Positions 34,623 through 43,116 of a DNA stretch of 64,000 nt are shown piece after piece. The notes below the pieces were generated by a model, which had not been told where the DNA came from, did not search any database, and was given only the letters and a program-made list of their open reading frames with translations. Position numbers and translations under genes: made by a program. Origin of the DNA: Micromonospora sp. WMMD980. GTDB taxonomy: Bacteria; Actinomycetota; Actinomycetes; Mycobacteriales; Micromonosporaceae. Numbering within the stretch: the stretch's first letter is position 1; every line of letters begins with the position of its first letter. The stretch lies in NCBI RefSeq assembly GCF_029626035.1, contig NZ_JARUBE010000003.1, forward strand, positions 1,984,001 to 2,048,000. Direction: 5' to 3'.

Positions 34623-35774
34623 TCAGAACATCGTGGTGTCGACCGGCGCGCCGGCCAGCAGCGCGCCGACCGTGCCGTAGCTGTCGCGGCCGTTGACGAA
34701 GTGCTGGGTGGCGGTGTTGATGTCGCGCAGCCGTCGTTGCAGCGGCGAGCCGTCGAACACCGTGGACGCGCCGGCCAGCCCGTACGCCGCCTGCACGGCC
34801 TGGTGCGCGACGGCGGTGACCTGCGCGGCGGTGGCGCGCAGGCAGGCCCGCTCCAGCGGGCTGAGCACCTCGCCCCGGCGGGCGGTCTCCCAGGCGCCCT
34901 CGGCCTCGGAGTGCAGCAGCGCGCGGGCGGCGCGCAGCGCCACGTGGGCCTCGCCGAGCCGGTCGTGGAAGACCGGCGAGTCGGCCAGCGAGCGGGTGCT
35001 GAACGTGCGACGACGACCGGCGGCGGCCTGGGCGGCGGCGTCGCCCACCGCGCCCTGGGCGATGCCGAGGTCGACAGCGGCGATGAGCAGCCCGGCCTGG
35101 GCGATCCGGAACACCGTGCGGTGCACCTCGTCGCCGCCGCCGACCAGGCTGAAACCGCGGTGCTCGGGGCAGGTCCGGGCGGCTGCCCGGACGTCCAGGC
35201 TGGCGGTGCCGCGCAGGCCGAGCACCTGCCAGGTGTCGACCAGCTCCAGCTCGGCGGCGGGGAAGAGCACCATCCGGGTCAGCGGGGCGCCGTTGGGCAG
35301 CGTCTGCGGGGTGCGCCCGTCGAGCACGAGGCAGTTCAGGTAGATCCAGCTCGCCTGTGGCGCGCCGGTGACGAACGGCCACCGACCGTTGACCTGCCAG
35401 CCGCCGGCGCCGTCCGGCGCGGCCCGGCCCTTGGGCGCGACCGCGCCGGCGCCGAGCACGTCCGGGCCGGCGGCGTAGATCTCCTCCCGGGCGGCCTCGG
35501 GGAAGCAGGCGAACAGCAGGTGCGCCAGCCCGACCTGGCCGACCAGCCAGCCGGTGGACGAGTCGGCGACGGAGAGCCGCTCCACCACCCGCAACGCCTC
35601 GACCAGCGGCAGGTCGGCGCCGCCGTGTGCGGCGGGCACCAGCATGCGCAGGCAGCCGGCCGCGGCGAGACCGCTGATGACGTCGTCCGGGATCCGGCCG
35701 GTGCGGTCGATCTCCGGCGCCCGTTCCGTCAGGTCGGGGAGCAGGCTGTCGACCCGGGGCAGCGTACTGGTCAC
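34623..35774 (-). CDS. Acyl-CoA-dehydrogenase-fold flavin-dependent hydroxylase (HsaA/DszC-like)
   Basis: A 383-residue protein of the group D flavin monooxygenases. The fold is that of acyl-CoA dehydrogenase, but the C-terminal RRLRDINTATQHF segment is typical of HsaA, DszC and amino-sugar N-oxygenases, not of dehydrogenases with an EGT glutamate. The middle GGWQVNGRWPFVTGAPQASW and TWQVLGLRGTASLDV strands also fit. It would hydroxylate an aromatic ring, sulfur or nitrogen using reduced flavin. GTG 35774 is preceded by TAGAGT with 6 nt spacing. It is convergent with the LLM gene, 5 bp apart, and the two flavin enzymes may share a reductase. Confidence 0.85.
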   Translation of the reverse strand: MTSTLPRVDSLLPDLTERAPEIDRTGRIPDDVISGLAAAGCLRMLVPAAHGGADLPLVEALRVVERLSVADSSTGWLVGQVGLAHLLFACFPEAAREEIYAAGPDVLGAGAVAPKGRAAPDGAGGWQVNGRWPFVTGAPQASWIYLNCLVLDGRTPQTLPNGAPLTRMVLFPAAELELVDTWQVLGLRGTASLDVRAAARTCPEHRGFSLVGGGDEVHRTVFRIAQAGLLIAAVDLGIAQGAVGDAAAQAAAGRRRTFSTRSLADSPVFHDRLGEAHVALRAARALLHSEAEGAWETARRGEVLSPLERACLRATAAQVTAVAHQAVQAAYGLAGASTVFDGSPLQRRLRDINTATQHFVNGRDSYGTVGALLAGAPVDTTMF

Positions 35775-35865
35775 GAACGCACTCTATCGGCTCACTCGTA
35801 TCTTGTTTAGCCTTGTATCTGCTATCAATCTTAGATACATGTACTCAGGAGGAGGTGACGGGTCG
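35775..35865. promoter_or_regulatory. Divergent promoter with three AGATACGAG-type copies
   Basis: Copies of the element are CTCGTATCT (35795-35803, exact), CTTGTATCT (35812-35820, 17 bp later) and AGATACATG (35833-35841). The minus-strand -10 is TAGAGT (35781-35786), 6 nt from the GTG. On the plus strand a strong GGAGGAGG (35848-35855) precedes ATG 35866, so this transcript is not leaderless. It is the densest set of copies in the window. Confidence 0.6.
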
Positions 35866-37587
35866 ATGACCGCAGGCACCACGTCGGGCTCGCCGTTGCT
35901 GAGCTGGCTGGAGCGACCCCGTTCGGACCGGGGTGTGCACTTCGCCGCCGCCGGCGACGACTGGGACTTCCGGTCCTACGCGGAGCTCGCCGACCGCACC
36001 CGGGCGATCCTCGCCGGCCTGCGCGCCTCCGGAGTGGGCCCGGGCGACGTCGTCTCCGTGGTCGAGCCGGCCGGGCCGGACTTCGTGGCCACGCTGTTCG
36101 CCGCGATGGCCGCCGGGGCGGCCCCCTCGCCGATCGCCCCGCCGCTGACCTTCGGCGACCGTGACGTCTACCGCGAGCACGTGCTCGGGTTGCTGCGCGC
36201 CGCCGCGCCCCGGGTGCTGGTCTGCGCCGACCGGCTCACCGCGACGATCGGGCCGCTGGCCGCGACCGCCGGCGTGTCCCGGGTGCTCACCGCCGAGGAG
36301 TTGGTCGCCGCCGGCGGCGACGCCCGGGGTGCGGTGGTCGAGCCCGGACCGCTGGCCCTGCTCCAGTTCACCTCCGGCTCCAGCGGCCGCGCCCGCGGCG
36401 TCCGCGTGCCGCACGCCGCGCTCGCCGCCAACGTCGCGGCGATCCGGCGGTGGCTGGCCATGACCCCCGACGACCCGACCGCCTCGTGGCTGCCGGTGCA
36501 CCACGACATGGGCCTGATCGGCTGCCTGGTGACTCCGGTGGTCAACACCAGCGACCTGTGGCTGATGCCGTCCGAGGAGTTCGTCCGCGACCCCGCCCGC
36601 TACCTGCGCTGCTTCGGCCGGCACGGGGCGCGGCTGACCTCGATGCCGAACTTCGGGCTGGAGTACGTCGCCCGGCGGGTGCGCCCGGCCGCGCTGGACG
36701 GCATGGACTTCTCCGCCTGGCGGGCGGTGATCGTCGGCGCCGAGCGCATCGACGTCGACGCGCTGCGCCGGTTCTGCGACCTGCTCGAACCGCACGGCTT
36801 CGACCCACGGGCGCTGCTACCCGCGTACGGGCTGGCCGAGGCGACCCTCGCGGTGACCGGGCTCCCGCTGGACGAGCTGTACACCGCCGTCGACCTGCGC
36901 CCGGACCGGTTGCGCCCGGGCGCGCGGGTGGTGGCCGGCCCGGACGAGCCCGGCGGCGACGGGCCGACGCAGCCGGTGGTGGGCTGCGGCCGGCCGCTGG
37001 CCGGGGTCCAGGTGCGGATCCTGGACGGCGACGGGGCGCCGGTGCCCGACGGCGTGGTCGGCGAGATCGAGGTGCGCGGCCCGGCGGTCGCCCAGGGGTA
37101 CCTCACCGACGGCGAGTCGGCGTCGCAGACCGCGCTGGCCGACGGCGTGCTGCGCACCGCCGACGCGGGTTTCCTGCACGAGGGCCAACTGCACGTGCTC
37201 GGCCGCCTCGGCGACAGCATGAAGGTGCGCGGCCGGACGGTCTTCGCCGAGGACCTCGAGTGGGCGGTCTGCCGCCCCGGGGTGCCGGCGCAGCGGATGG
37301 CCGCCCTGCTGGGGCACCGGGCCGGCGCGGCGACCGTGGTCGCCGTCTTCGAGCAGGCGCGCCCCGAGTGGCTGGCGCAGGCGTCGCAGGAGCTGCGCCG
37401 GCGCGCCGAGGGCGCGCAGGTGGTCATCGTGGACGCCCCGCGCGGCACGATCGCCCGCACCTCCAGCGGCAAGCCCCGGCGACGCCAGATGTGGCAGGCG
37501 TTCGTCGACGACCGGTTGCCCGGCACCGTGGTCACCCCGACCGCCGGGCAGCGGCAGCAGACCACCGAACACACGACGGCGTCCTGA
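35866..37587 (+). CDS. Fatty acyl-AMP ligase (FAAL)
   Basis: A 573-residue adenylate-forming enzyme of the FAAL group. Core motifs are LLQFTSGSSGRARGV, SWLPVHHDMGLIGCL, a characteristic FAAL segment, and LPAYGLAEATLAVTG. The C-terminal domain ends in RTSSGKPRR. FAALs activate fatty or aryl acids as acyl-AMP and pass them to a carrier protein. The ACP gene immediately downstream is the obvious acceptor. ATG 35866 is chosen for its Shine-Dalgarno; an in-frame ATG at 35839 is possible. It implies that a free carboxylic acid is loaded onto the pathway. Confidence 0.92.
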   Translation: MTAGTTSGSPLLSWLERPRSDRGVHFAAAGDDWDFRSYAELADRTRAILAGLRASGVGPGDVVSVVEPAGPDFVATLFAAMAAGAAPSPIAPPLTFGDRDVYREHVLGLLRAAAPRVLVCADRLTATIGPLAATAGVSRVLTAEELVAAGGDARGAVVEPGPLALLQFTSGSSGRARGVRVPHAALAANVAAIRRWLAMTPDDPTASWLPVHHDMGLIGCLVTPVVNTSDLWLMPSEEFVRDPARYLRCFGRHGARLTSMPNFGLEYVARRVRPAALDGMDFSAWRAVIVGAERIDVDALRRFCDLLEPHGFDPRALLPAYGLAEATLAVTGLPLDELYTAVDLRPDRLRPGARVVAGPDEPGGDGPTQPVVGCGRPLAGVQVRILDGDGAPVPDGVVGEIEVRGPAVAQGYLTDGESASQTALADGVLRTADAGFLHEGQLHVLGRLGDSMKVRGRTVFAEDLEWAVCRPGVPAQRMAALLGHRAGAATVVAVFEQARPEWLAQASQELRRRAEGAQVVIVDAPRGTIARTSSGKPRRRQMWQAFVDDRLPGTVVTPTAGQRQQTTEHTTAS

Positions 37588-37611
37588 GGGATGTCCGGAC
37601 AGGAGGCGGCA

Positions 37612-37917
37612 ATGACCGAGGCGACCAGGTCGACCCCGACCGAGGTGCGTACCGAGCAGGACGTCCGCGAGTCGGTGACGGCGATCGTCACCGAACTGGC
37701 ACCGAACCCGGAGCAGATTGAGGGCGCCGGCGACTCGCGGCTGGTCGAGGATCTCGGCTTCCACTCGCTGGCCCTGTTGGAGTTGGCGTTCACGCTGGAG
37801 GACGAGTTCGAGCTGCCGCCGATCGACGAGACGACGGCCCGCAAGATCGTCACGATCGACGCGGTCGTCGAGCACGTCACCGGGATCCTGCGCGAGCGCG
37901 GCGAGATGGCCAGTTGA
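37612..37917 (+). CDS. Acyl carrier protein paired with FAAL
   Basis: A 101-residue carrier protein. The phosphopantetheine motif reads EDLGFHSLALLEL, with His in place of the usual Asp before the modified Ser. The rest, ending in the VEHVTGIL helix, is a normal ACP fold. ATG 37612 with AGGAGG upstream is preferred to ATG 37591. It overlaps the methyltransferase gene by 4 bp. It should receive the acyl group from the FAAL and present it to a ketosynthase or the stand-alone C domain. Confidence 0.88.
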   Translation: MTEATRSTPTEVRTEQDVRESVTAIVTELAPNPEQIEGAGDSRLVEDLGFHSLALLELAFTLEDEFELPPIDETTARKIVTIDAVVEHVTGILRERGEMAS

Positions 37918-39047
37918 CCACCCGCACCGGGCCCGCCCCGGGGCCGGCGGCGCCCGGTGCGCCGGCCGACGGTCCGCAGCGCCGCGCCCGGGCGTTGTCG
38001 CTGCGGTTGTTCCTCGCCATGCTGCACACCCAGGAGTTGCTCGCCGGCTATCTGGGCACCCGGCTGGGACTCTACGAGGCACTGCATCGGAGCCCGGCCT
38101 CCCCGGCCGAGCTGAGCGCGCGTGCCGGCGTCGCCCCCCGGTACGCGCGAGAGTGGCTGGAGCAGCAGGCGGTGGCCGGCTTCCTCGACGTGGACGACGT
38201 CACCGCGCCCCCCGAGCGGCGGGTCTACCGGCTGCCGGAGGGGCACGCCGAGGTGCTGCTCGCCTCGGACAGCCCGCTGTCGCTGGTGTCGCTGACCATG
38301 CTGCCGCTGGGCGGGGTGGCCGGGGCGCTGCCGGCGCTGCTGGAGGCGTACCGCACCGGGGCGGGAGTGCCGGACGAGGTGTTCGGCGACGACTGGCGCC
38401 ACGGGCACTCCGGGGCGAACCGGGCGCTGTTCACCCACGCGCTGCCGGGATGGCTGGCCGCGTTCCTGCCGGAGGTCCACGAACGGCTCACCGCCGGGCC
38501 GAGCCGGATCGCCGACGTCGGCTGCGGTGCCGGCTGGGCGGGCGTCGCGCTGGCCCGGGCGTACCCGCTCGCCGAGGTCGACGGCTTCGACCTGGACGCG
38601 GCGACGCTGGCCGCGGCGGCGGAGAACGCCACCGCGGCCGGCGTGGCCGACCGGGTCCGGTTCCACCGCCGCGACGCGGCGGAGGCGGAGCCGGCCGGCG
38701 GCTACGACCTGGTCTGTGTCTTCGACGCGCTGCACGAGATGAGCCGGCCGGTGCCGGTGCTGCGGGCCTGCCGGCGGCTGCGCGGCCCGGACGGCGCGGT
38801 GCTGGTGCTCGACGCCAAGGTGGCACACCGGTTCGTCGCGCCGGGCGACGAGGTGGAGCGGTTCCAGTACGCCACGAGCGTGCTGCACTGCCTGCCGGCG
38901 GGCCTGGCCGGGCCGGACTCGTCGGCCACCGGGACCGCGCTGCGCCCGGCCCAGGTGCGGCGGTTCGCCACCGACGCCGGGTTCACCGACATGCAGATCG
39001 TGCCGGTGGACGACCGGTTCCACCGGCTCTACCACCTGACCGGCTGA
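37914..39047 (+). CDS. Class I SAM-dependent methyltransferase
   Basis: A 377-residue methyltransferase with an N-terminal winged-helix-like domain (LGTRLGLYEALHRSPASPAELSARAGVAPRYAREWLEQQ) followed by a Rossmann methyltransferase core (SAM motif ADVGCGAGWAGVALA; DGFDLDAAT; a LVCVFDALHEM segment). The start is the TTG at 37914, in a TTGA overlap with the ACP stop, so it is translationally coupled. It is not a close paralogue of the three COMT-like proteins. The methyl acceptor may be bound to the preceding ACP, but this is inferred only from gene order. Confidence 0.85.
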   Translation: MTTRTGPAPGPAAPGAPADGPQRRARALSLRLFLAMLHTQELLAGYLGTRLGLYEALHRSPASPAELSARAGVAPRYAREWLEQQAVAGFLDVDDVTAPPERRVYRLPEGHAEVLLASDSPLSLVSLTMLPLGGVAGALPALLEAYRTGAGVPDEVFGDDWRHGHSGANRALFTHALPGWLAAFLPEVHERLTAGPSRIADVGCGAGWAGVALARAYPLAEVDGFDLDAATLAAAAENATAAGVADRVRFHRRDAAEAEPAGGYDLVCVFDALHEMSRPVPVLRACRRLRGPDGAVLVLDAKVAHRFVAPGDEVERFQYATSVLHCLPAGLAGPDSSATGTALRPAQVRRFATDAGFTDMQIVPVDDRFHRLYHLTG

Positions 39048-39049
39048 CC

Positions 39050-39085
39050 GGGCGGGGCCGCCGGACGCGTCCGGCGGCCCCGCCC
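39050..39085. terminator. Perfect 36-bp palindrome, bidirectional terminator
   Basis: A fully self-complementary inverted repeat with two 18-bp arms meeting at 39067/39068 and no loop or mismatch. It fills the gap between the convergent methyltransferase and aryl-AMP ligase genes and should terminate both transcripts. No T-tract follows on either side. Confidence 0.85.
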
Positions 39086-39088
39086 GTC

Positions 39089-40681
39089 TCACGGCGTCAG
39101 CTCGGCGCCCAGCGCCCGCTTGTCCACCTTGCCCACCCCGGTGTACGGCAGCGCCGCGCGCACCTGGAGCCGGTCGGGCAGCTTGAAGCCGGCCAGCCCG
39201 CGTCCGGTGAGGAACTCGCGCAGCTCGGTGAGCGTGGGCGCCTGCCCGTGCGGCACCACCACCGCGCAGGTCTTCTCGCCGAGCACCCGGTCGGGCACCG
39301 CGAGCACCGCCACCTCGCGCACGCCCGGGTGGGCGAGCAGGTGCTCCTCCACCTCGCCGGCCGGGACCTTCTCGCCGCCCCGGTTCACCACCTCCTTGAT
39401 CCGGCCGACCACGACCAGCTCGCCGGCCGGGGTCCACCGGACCAGGTCGCCGGTGCGCAGCAACCCGTCCGGGGTGAACGCGTGGGCGTTGTAGTCGGCG
39501 GCCCGGTAGTAGCCGCGCAGCGTGGTGGGTCCGCCGACGACCAGCTCGCCCACCTCGCCGGCGGCCACCGGCGCGCCGCTGTCGTCGACCACCCGGAACT
39601 CGTCGGCGGCCGACAGCGGCCGGCCCTGGGTGTGCGCGGCCCGCTCCGGCGGGTCGTCGGGTCGGGTGCAGGCGATCGGCCCTTCGGCCATCCCGAAGAA
39701 GTGGGTCAGCCGGATGCCCAGCTCGGCCACCGCGCGGGCGGCCACCTCCGGGCTGAGGTTGGCGCCGCCGACCTCGACCACCATTCCGGACAGGTCCGCG
39801 CCCAGCAGCGGCGCGAGGTCGGTCCACAGCGGCAGGAACGCCGGCATCAGCGTGGTCAGCGTGACCTTCTCGCGGGTGATCAGCCGGAACGCCTCGTCGG
39901 GGCTGGGGCTGCCGGCGAGCACCGCGGTGCCGCCGGCACGCAACGCGCCGAGCACGCCCGGGCAGCCGAGCGCCGCGTTGTGCGCGGCCGGCAGCGCCGC
40001 CAGGTAGACGCCGTCGGCGCCGAAGCCCATCGCCGCCGCGGTCGCCCGCAACTGGTACGCGTAGTCGTCGTGGGTGCGCGGGATCAGCTTCGGTACGCCG
40101 GTCGAACCGCCGGAGAGCAGGAAGAACGCCACGTCGGCCGGATCCGGACGGGGTAGCGGCACCGGGTCGGCGTCGACCTGCGCCAGGGCGGTGAACTCGC
40201 CGGGGTCGCCGACGACGAACACCTCCCGCAGCGACGGCGTCTCGGCGCGCACCTCGGCGGCGAGCTTGCGCAGGTCGAAGCCCTGGCTCTGGTCGACGGT
40301 CAGGTAGGCGACCGCCTCGGTGTGCGCGCACAGGTGGCCGATCTCGGCGCGCCGGTGCGCGGGCAGCGCCAGCACCGGCAGCGCGCCGAGGCGGAACAGC
40401 GCCAGGCACACCACCACGAACTCCACCGAGTTCGGCAGTTGGACGACGACCCGGTCGTACCGGCCGATGCCGCGCTCGCGCAGGCCGGCGGCGAGCCGGT
40501 CGGCGCGGCGGTCCAGCTCGCCGTAGCCGATCCGCTGCTCGCCGGCGACCAGCGCGGTCCGCCGCGGATCGGTGCGGGCCAACTCCCGGCCCAGGTCGCC
40601 GAGCACCTCGCCGCGCCAGTAGCCCTCGGCGCGGTAGCGCGTGGCGAGGTGCTCGGGCCAGCCCACACAACCGTCGAGCAT
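39089..40681 (-). CDS. Aryl-AMP ligase (DhbE/EntE/YbtE family)
   Basis: A 530-residue stand-alone aryl-acid-activating enzyme, colinear with DhbE. Core motifs are LLSGGSTGVPKLIPRTHDDY, the HN pair (His234-Asn235) and FFGMAEG. Where DHB-activating enzymes have Ser240 this one has Cys240, the residue reported for salicylate-activating members. The position equivalent to Val337 appears to be Ile336. It should adenylate salicylate or another non-catechol aryl acid and load the aryl carrier domain of the NRPS at 13956. ATG 40681 with GGGAGG is preferred. No isochorismate-derived acid synthase lies in the window, so the acid's source is open. Confidence 0.92.
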   Translation of the reverse strand: MLDGCVGWPEHLATRYRAEGYWRGEVLGDLGRELARTDPRRTALVAGEQRIGYGELDRRADRLAAGLRERGIGRYDRVVVQLPNSVEFVVVCLALFRLGALPVLALPAHRRAEIGHLCAHTEAVAYLTVDQSQGFDLRKLAAEVRAETPSLREVFVVGDPGEFTALAQVDADPVPLPRPDPADVAFFLLSGGSTGVPKLIPRTHDDYAYQLRATAAAMGFGADGVYLAALPAAHNAALGCPGVLGALRAGGTAVLAGSPSPDEAFRLITREKVTLTTLMPAFLPLWTDLAPLLGADLSGMVVEVGGANLSPEVAARAVAELGIRLTHFFGMAEGPIACTRPDDPPERAAHTQGRPLSAADEFRVVDDSGAPVAAGEVGELVVGGPTTLRGYYRAADYNAHAFTPDGLLRTGDLVRWTPAGELVVVGRIKEVVNRGGEKVPAGEVEEHLLAHPGVREVAVLAVPDRVLGEKTCAVVVPHGQAPTLTELREFLTGRGLAGFKLPDRLQVRAALPYTGVGKVDKRALGAELTP

Positions 40682-40773
40682 CGAAGCCTCCCGGGACGAC
40701 GGTGACAGCGATCCCCACACAAGCTAGTGTGCACATACACGAGATACAAGACACGCGATAGGGGAGGCGGTTG
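40682..40773. promoter_or_regulatory. Divergent promoter with AGATACAAG element
   Basis: The element AGATACAAG lies at 40742-40750. Read on the minus strand, its TTGTAT is followed after 17 nt by TAGCTT, a good -35/-10 pair for the aryl-AMP ligase, so a bound regulator would sit directly on the -35. The plus-strand gene has a GGGGAGG ribosome site before ATG 40774. Confidence 0.6.
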
Positions 40774-41811
40774 ATGGTGCTGGCCCGGCCCCGCGCCGAT
40801 CTCGGGGCCCTCACCCGGCTCACCGAACTGGCCGACTACATCGTGCCGTTCACCGTGCGCGTCGTGGCCGACCTCGGCGTCGCCGACCAGCTCGCCGACG
40901 GCCCCCGCCCGGTGACCGAGCTGGCCGAGGCCACCGGCGCGCACGCGCCGTCGCTGCTGCGGGCCCTGCGCGCGCTGGCCGGTCGGGGCATCTTCACCGA
41001 GGTCGAGCCGGAGGTGTTCGCGCTCACCCCGCTCGCCGAACCGCTGCGCGCCGACCACCCGCTGTCGCTGCGCGACGCCTACCCGCTGCTCGCCGCCGAC
41101 GTGCGCGCCTGGGCCGGGTTGGCACGCTGCCTGCGCACCGGCGAGGCCGCGTTCCCGCGCGTGCACGACGCCGACTACTGGTCGCACCTGGAGCGACACC
41201 CCGCCGACAGCCTGGCCGTGGACCGGTGGATGTCCAGCCTGACCCGGCTGCACCTGCGCACCGTGCTGCCGGCCTGGCCGTGGGGCCGGGCGCGCGAGGT
41301 GGTCGACGTCGGCGGCGGTGACGGCGCGTTCCTCGCCGGGCTGCTGACCCGCTACCGGCACCTACGCGGCGTCCTGCTCGACCTGCCGCACGTGGTGGCC
41401 GCCGCACCCGCGCTGCTCGGGCGCGCGGCGGTGGCCGACCGCTGCCGGATCGTGCCCGGAAGCTTCTTCGACAGGGTCCCGACCGGCGCCGACCTCTACG
41501 TGCTCAAGACGATCCTGCCCGGCTGGGACGACGCCCAGGCCACCGCGATCCTGCGCCGTGTCGCCGAGGCGATGCGGCCGGAGAGCCGGCTGCTGCTGCT
41601 GGAGGCGATCATCCCGACCGGCGACGCGTTCGACGTGGCGAAGCTCGTCGACGTGCACACCCTGGTCCTCACCGCCGGCCGGCACCGCACCCAGGCGGAG
41701 CTGGTCGGCCTGCTCTCCGACGCCGGCCTGTGCCGCGACCGCGTCGTCGGCACCCCCACGCTCACCGTGATCGCCGCCGGTCCCGCCGGGGCGCGGCCGA
41801 CCACCCCCTAG
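40774..41811 (+). CDS. COMT-fold protein lacking the catalytic histidine (paralogue 1)
   Basis: A 345-residue protein of the COMT/DnrK fold with RLTELADYIVPFTVR at the N terminus and the SAM-site motif VDVGGGDGAFLAG intact. The general-base position, His249 in the paralogue at 32114, is Pro249 here (LPGW in place of LHDW). It may therefore not methylate conventionally; some relatives such as RdmB hydroxylate, and others catalyse pericyclic steps using SAM as a structural cofactor. It is tandem with the next gene, 10 bp apart, with long near-identical N-terminal stretches, indicating recent duplication. ATG 40774 is chosen over the TTG just before it. Confidence 0.85.
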   Translation: MVLARPRADLGALTRLTELADYIVPFTVRVVADLGVADQLADGPRPVTELAEATGAHAPSLLRALRALAGRGIFTEVEPEVFALTPLAEPLRADHPLSLRDAYPLLAADVRAWAGLARCLRTGEAAFPRVHDADYWSHLERHPADSLAVDRWMSSLTRLHLRTVLPAWPWGRAREVVDVGGGDGAFLAGLLTRYRHLRGVLLDLPHVVAAAPALLGRAAVADRCRIVPGSFFDRVPTGADLYVLKTILPGWDDAQATAILRRVAEAMRPESRLLLLEAIIPTGDAFDVAKLVDVHTLVLTAGRHRTQAELVGLLSDAGLCRDRVVGTPTLTVIAAGPAGARPTTP

Positions 41812-41821
41812 GAGGTTCTCG

Positions 41822-42847
41822 ATGGCCCCGAGCCGACCCCGGATCGACATCCAGTCGGTGTTCCGACTGACCGAACTGGCCGACTACATCGTGCCGTTCA
41901 CCGTGCGCGCCGTCGCCGACCTCGGCGTCGCCGACCACCTCGTCGACGGTCCCCGGCCGGTCGACCAGCTCGCCGAGGCCACCGGCGCGCACGCGCCGTC
42001 GCTGCTGCGGGCCCTGCGCGCGCTGGCCGGCAAGGGCATCTTCACCGAGGTCGAACCCGAGGTGTTCGGCCTCACCCCACTCGCCGAGCCGCTGCGCACC
42101 GACCACCCGCTGTCCCTGCGCGACGCCTATCCGCTGCTGGAACCGGACATCGAGGCGTGGGCGCACTTCGACCACAGCATCCGCACCGGCCAGGCCGCCT
42201 TCGACCAGGTGCACCCGGAGGGCTACTGGTCCTACATGGCCGCGCACCCGCGCGACAGCGCCCGCTTCGACGCCTCCCAGCAGGCCGCCACCCGGCTGGA
42301 GCTGCGCGCCGCGCTGCCGGCGTACCCGTGGGGTGAGTTGTCCACGATGGTCGACGTGGGCGGCGGCAACGGCGCCTTCCTCGGCGGCATCATGGCCCGG
42401 TTCCCGAACCTGCGCGGCACCCTGTTCGACCTGCCGCACGTGGTCGCCGAGGCCGAGCCGGTGCTGCAGAAGCTCGACGTGGCCCAGCGCTGCACGGTGA
42501 CCGGCGGTAGCTTCTTCGAGACGGTCCCGGCCGGCGCGGACGCCTACATGCTCAAGCGCATCCTCTACGGCTGGGACGACGACGACGCGGTCCGGCTGCT
42601 GCGCGCGGTGCGGGCGGCGATGCGGCCGGACAGCCGGCTGCTGGTGCTGGAGCCGGTGGTCGAGGCCGGCGACCGGTTCGATGTCGGTCGCCTCTACGAC
42701 CTGCTGCTGCTGGCCATGGTCGGCGGCGGCGCCCGGTCCCGCGAGCACATCGAACGGCTGCTGGACGTCGCGGACCTGAAGCTGGCCCGCAGCCTGCCCA
42801 CCATGATGTTCCCCATCCTCGAAATCGTGCCGAAGACGGAGGCGTGA
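41822..42847 (+). CDS. COMT-fold protein lacking the catalytic histidine (paralogue 2)
   Basis: A 341-residue tandem paralogue of the preceding protein. SAM-site motif VDVGGGNGAFLGG is intact; the catalytic His is Tyr249 (LYGW). Both copies keep the dimerisation domain and most of the fold, so they are under selection and not decaying. They may form a heterodimer or catalyse successive unusual steps. The AGGAGG site lies just upstream of the ATG. A ferredoxin gene follows after only 3 bp, suggesting a redox partner for this or another enzyme. Confidence 0.85.
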   Translation: MAPSRPRIDIQSVFRLTELADYIVPFTVRAVADLGVADHLVDGPRPVDQLAEATGAHAPSLLRALRALAGKGIFTEVEPEVFGLTPLAEPLRTDHPLSLRDAYPLLEPDIEAWAHFDHSIRTGQAAFDQVHPEGYWSYMAAHPRDSARFDASQQAATRLELRAALPAYPWGELSTMVDVGGGNGAFLGGIMARFPNLRGTLFDLPHVVAEAEPVLQKLDVAQRCTVTGGSFFETVPAGADAYMLKRILYGWDDDDAVRLLRAVRAAMRPDSRLLVLEPVVEAGDRFDVGRLYDLLLLAMVGGGARSREHIERLLDVADLKLARSLPTMMFPILEIVPKTEA

Positions 42848-42850
42848 GCG

Positions 42851-43045
42851 ATGCGACTGGTCGTGGACTACTCCCGCTGCGAGAGCAACGCCGTGTGCGT
42901 GGGGCAGGCTCCCGAGGTGTTCGACGTCGGTGAGGACGACCTGCTGCACGTCACCGAGCAGCCGCTGGAGGGCGCCCTGGGCAGGCGGGTGCGCGAGGCG
43001 GCGCGCCGGTGCCCGAAGCAGGCCCTCTCCGTCGTCGACGACTGA
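42851..43045 (+). CDS. [3Fe-4S]-type ferredoxin
   Basis: A 64-residue ferredoxin of the kind that serves actinomycete P450s. Ligands are Cys10, Cys16 and Cys54 (RRCPKQAL). The central position of the first motif is Asn13, not Cys, so a 3Fe-4S cluster is expected. It is the only ferredoxin in the window and could supply the four P450 units and perhaps the diiron oxygenase. It ends its operon just before a terminator-like hairpin. Confidence 0.9.
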   Translation: MRLVVDYSRCESNAVCVGQAPEVFDVGEDDLLHVTEQPLEGALGRRVREAARRCPKQALSVVDD

Positions 43046-43050
43046 GCCCG

Positions 43051-43093
43051 ACCGCGTCGCCACGGCCGGGCTCCCCGGTCGTGGCGACGCGGT
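43051..43093. terminator. Bidirectional terminator hairpin
   Basis: An inverted repeat with 20-bp arms (43051-43070 and 43074-43093), one mismatch and a 3-nt loop. It lies between the convergent ferredoxin and molybdenum-hydroxylase large-subunit genes. Confidence 0.8.
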
Positions 43094-43116
43094 GCGCGTG
43101 TCGGGACGCCCGTGGC

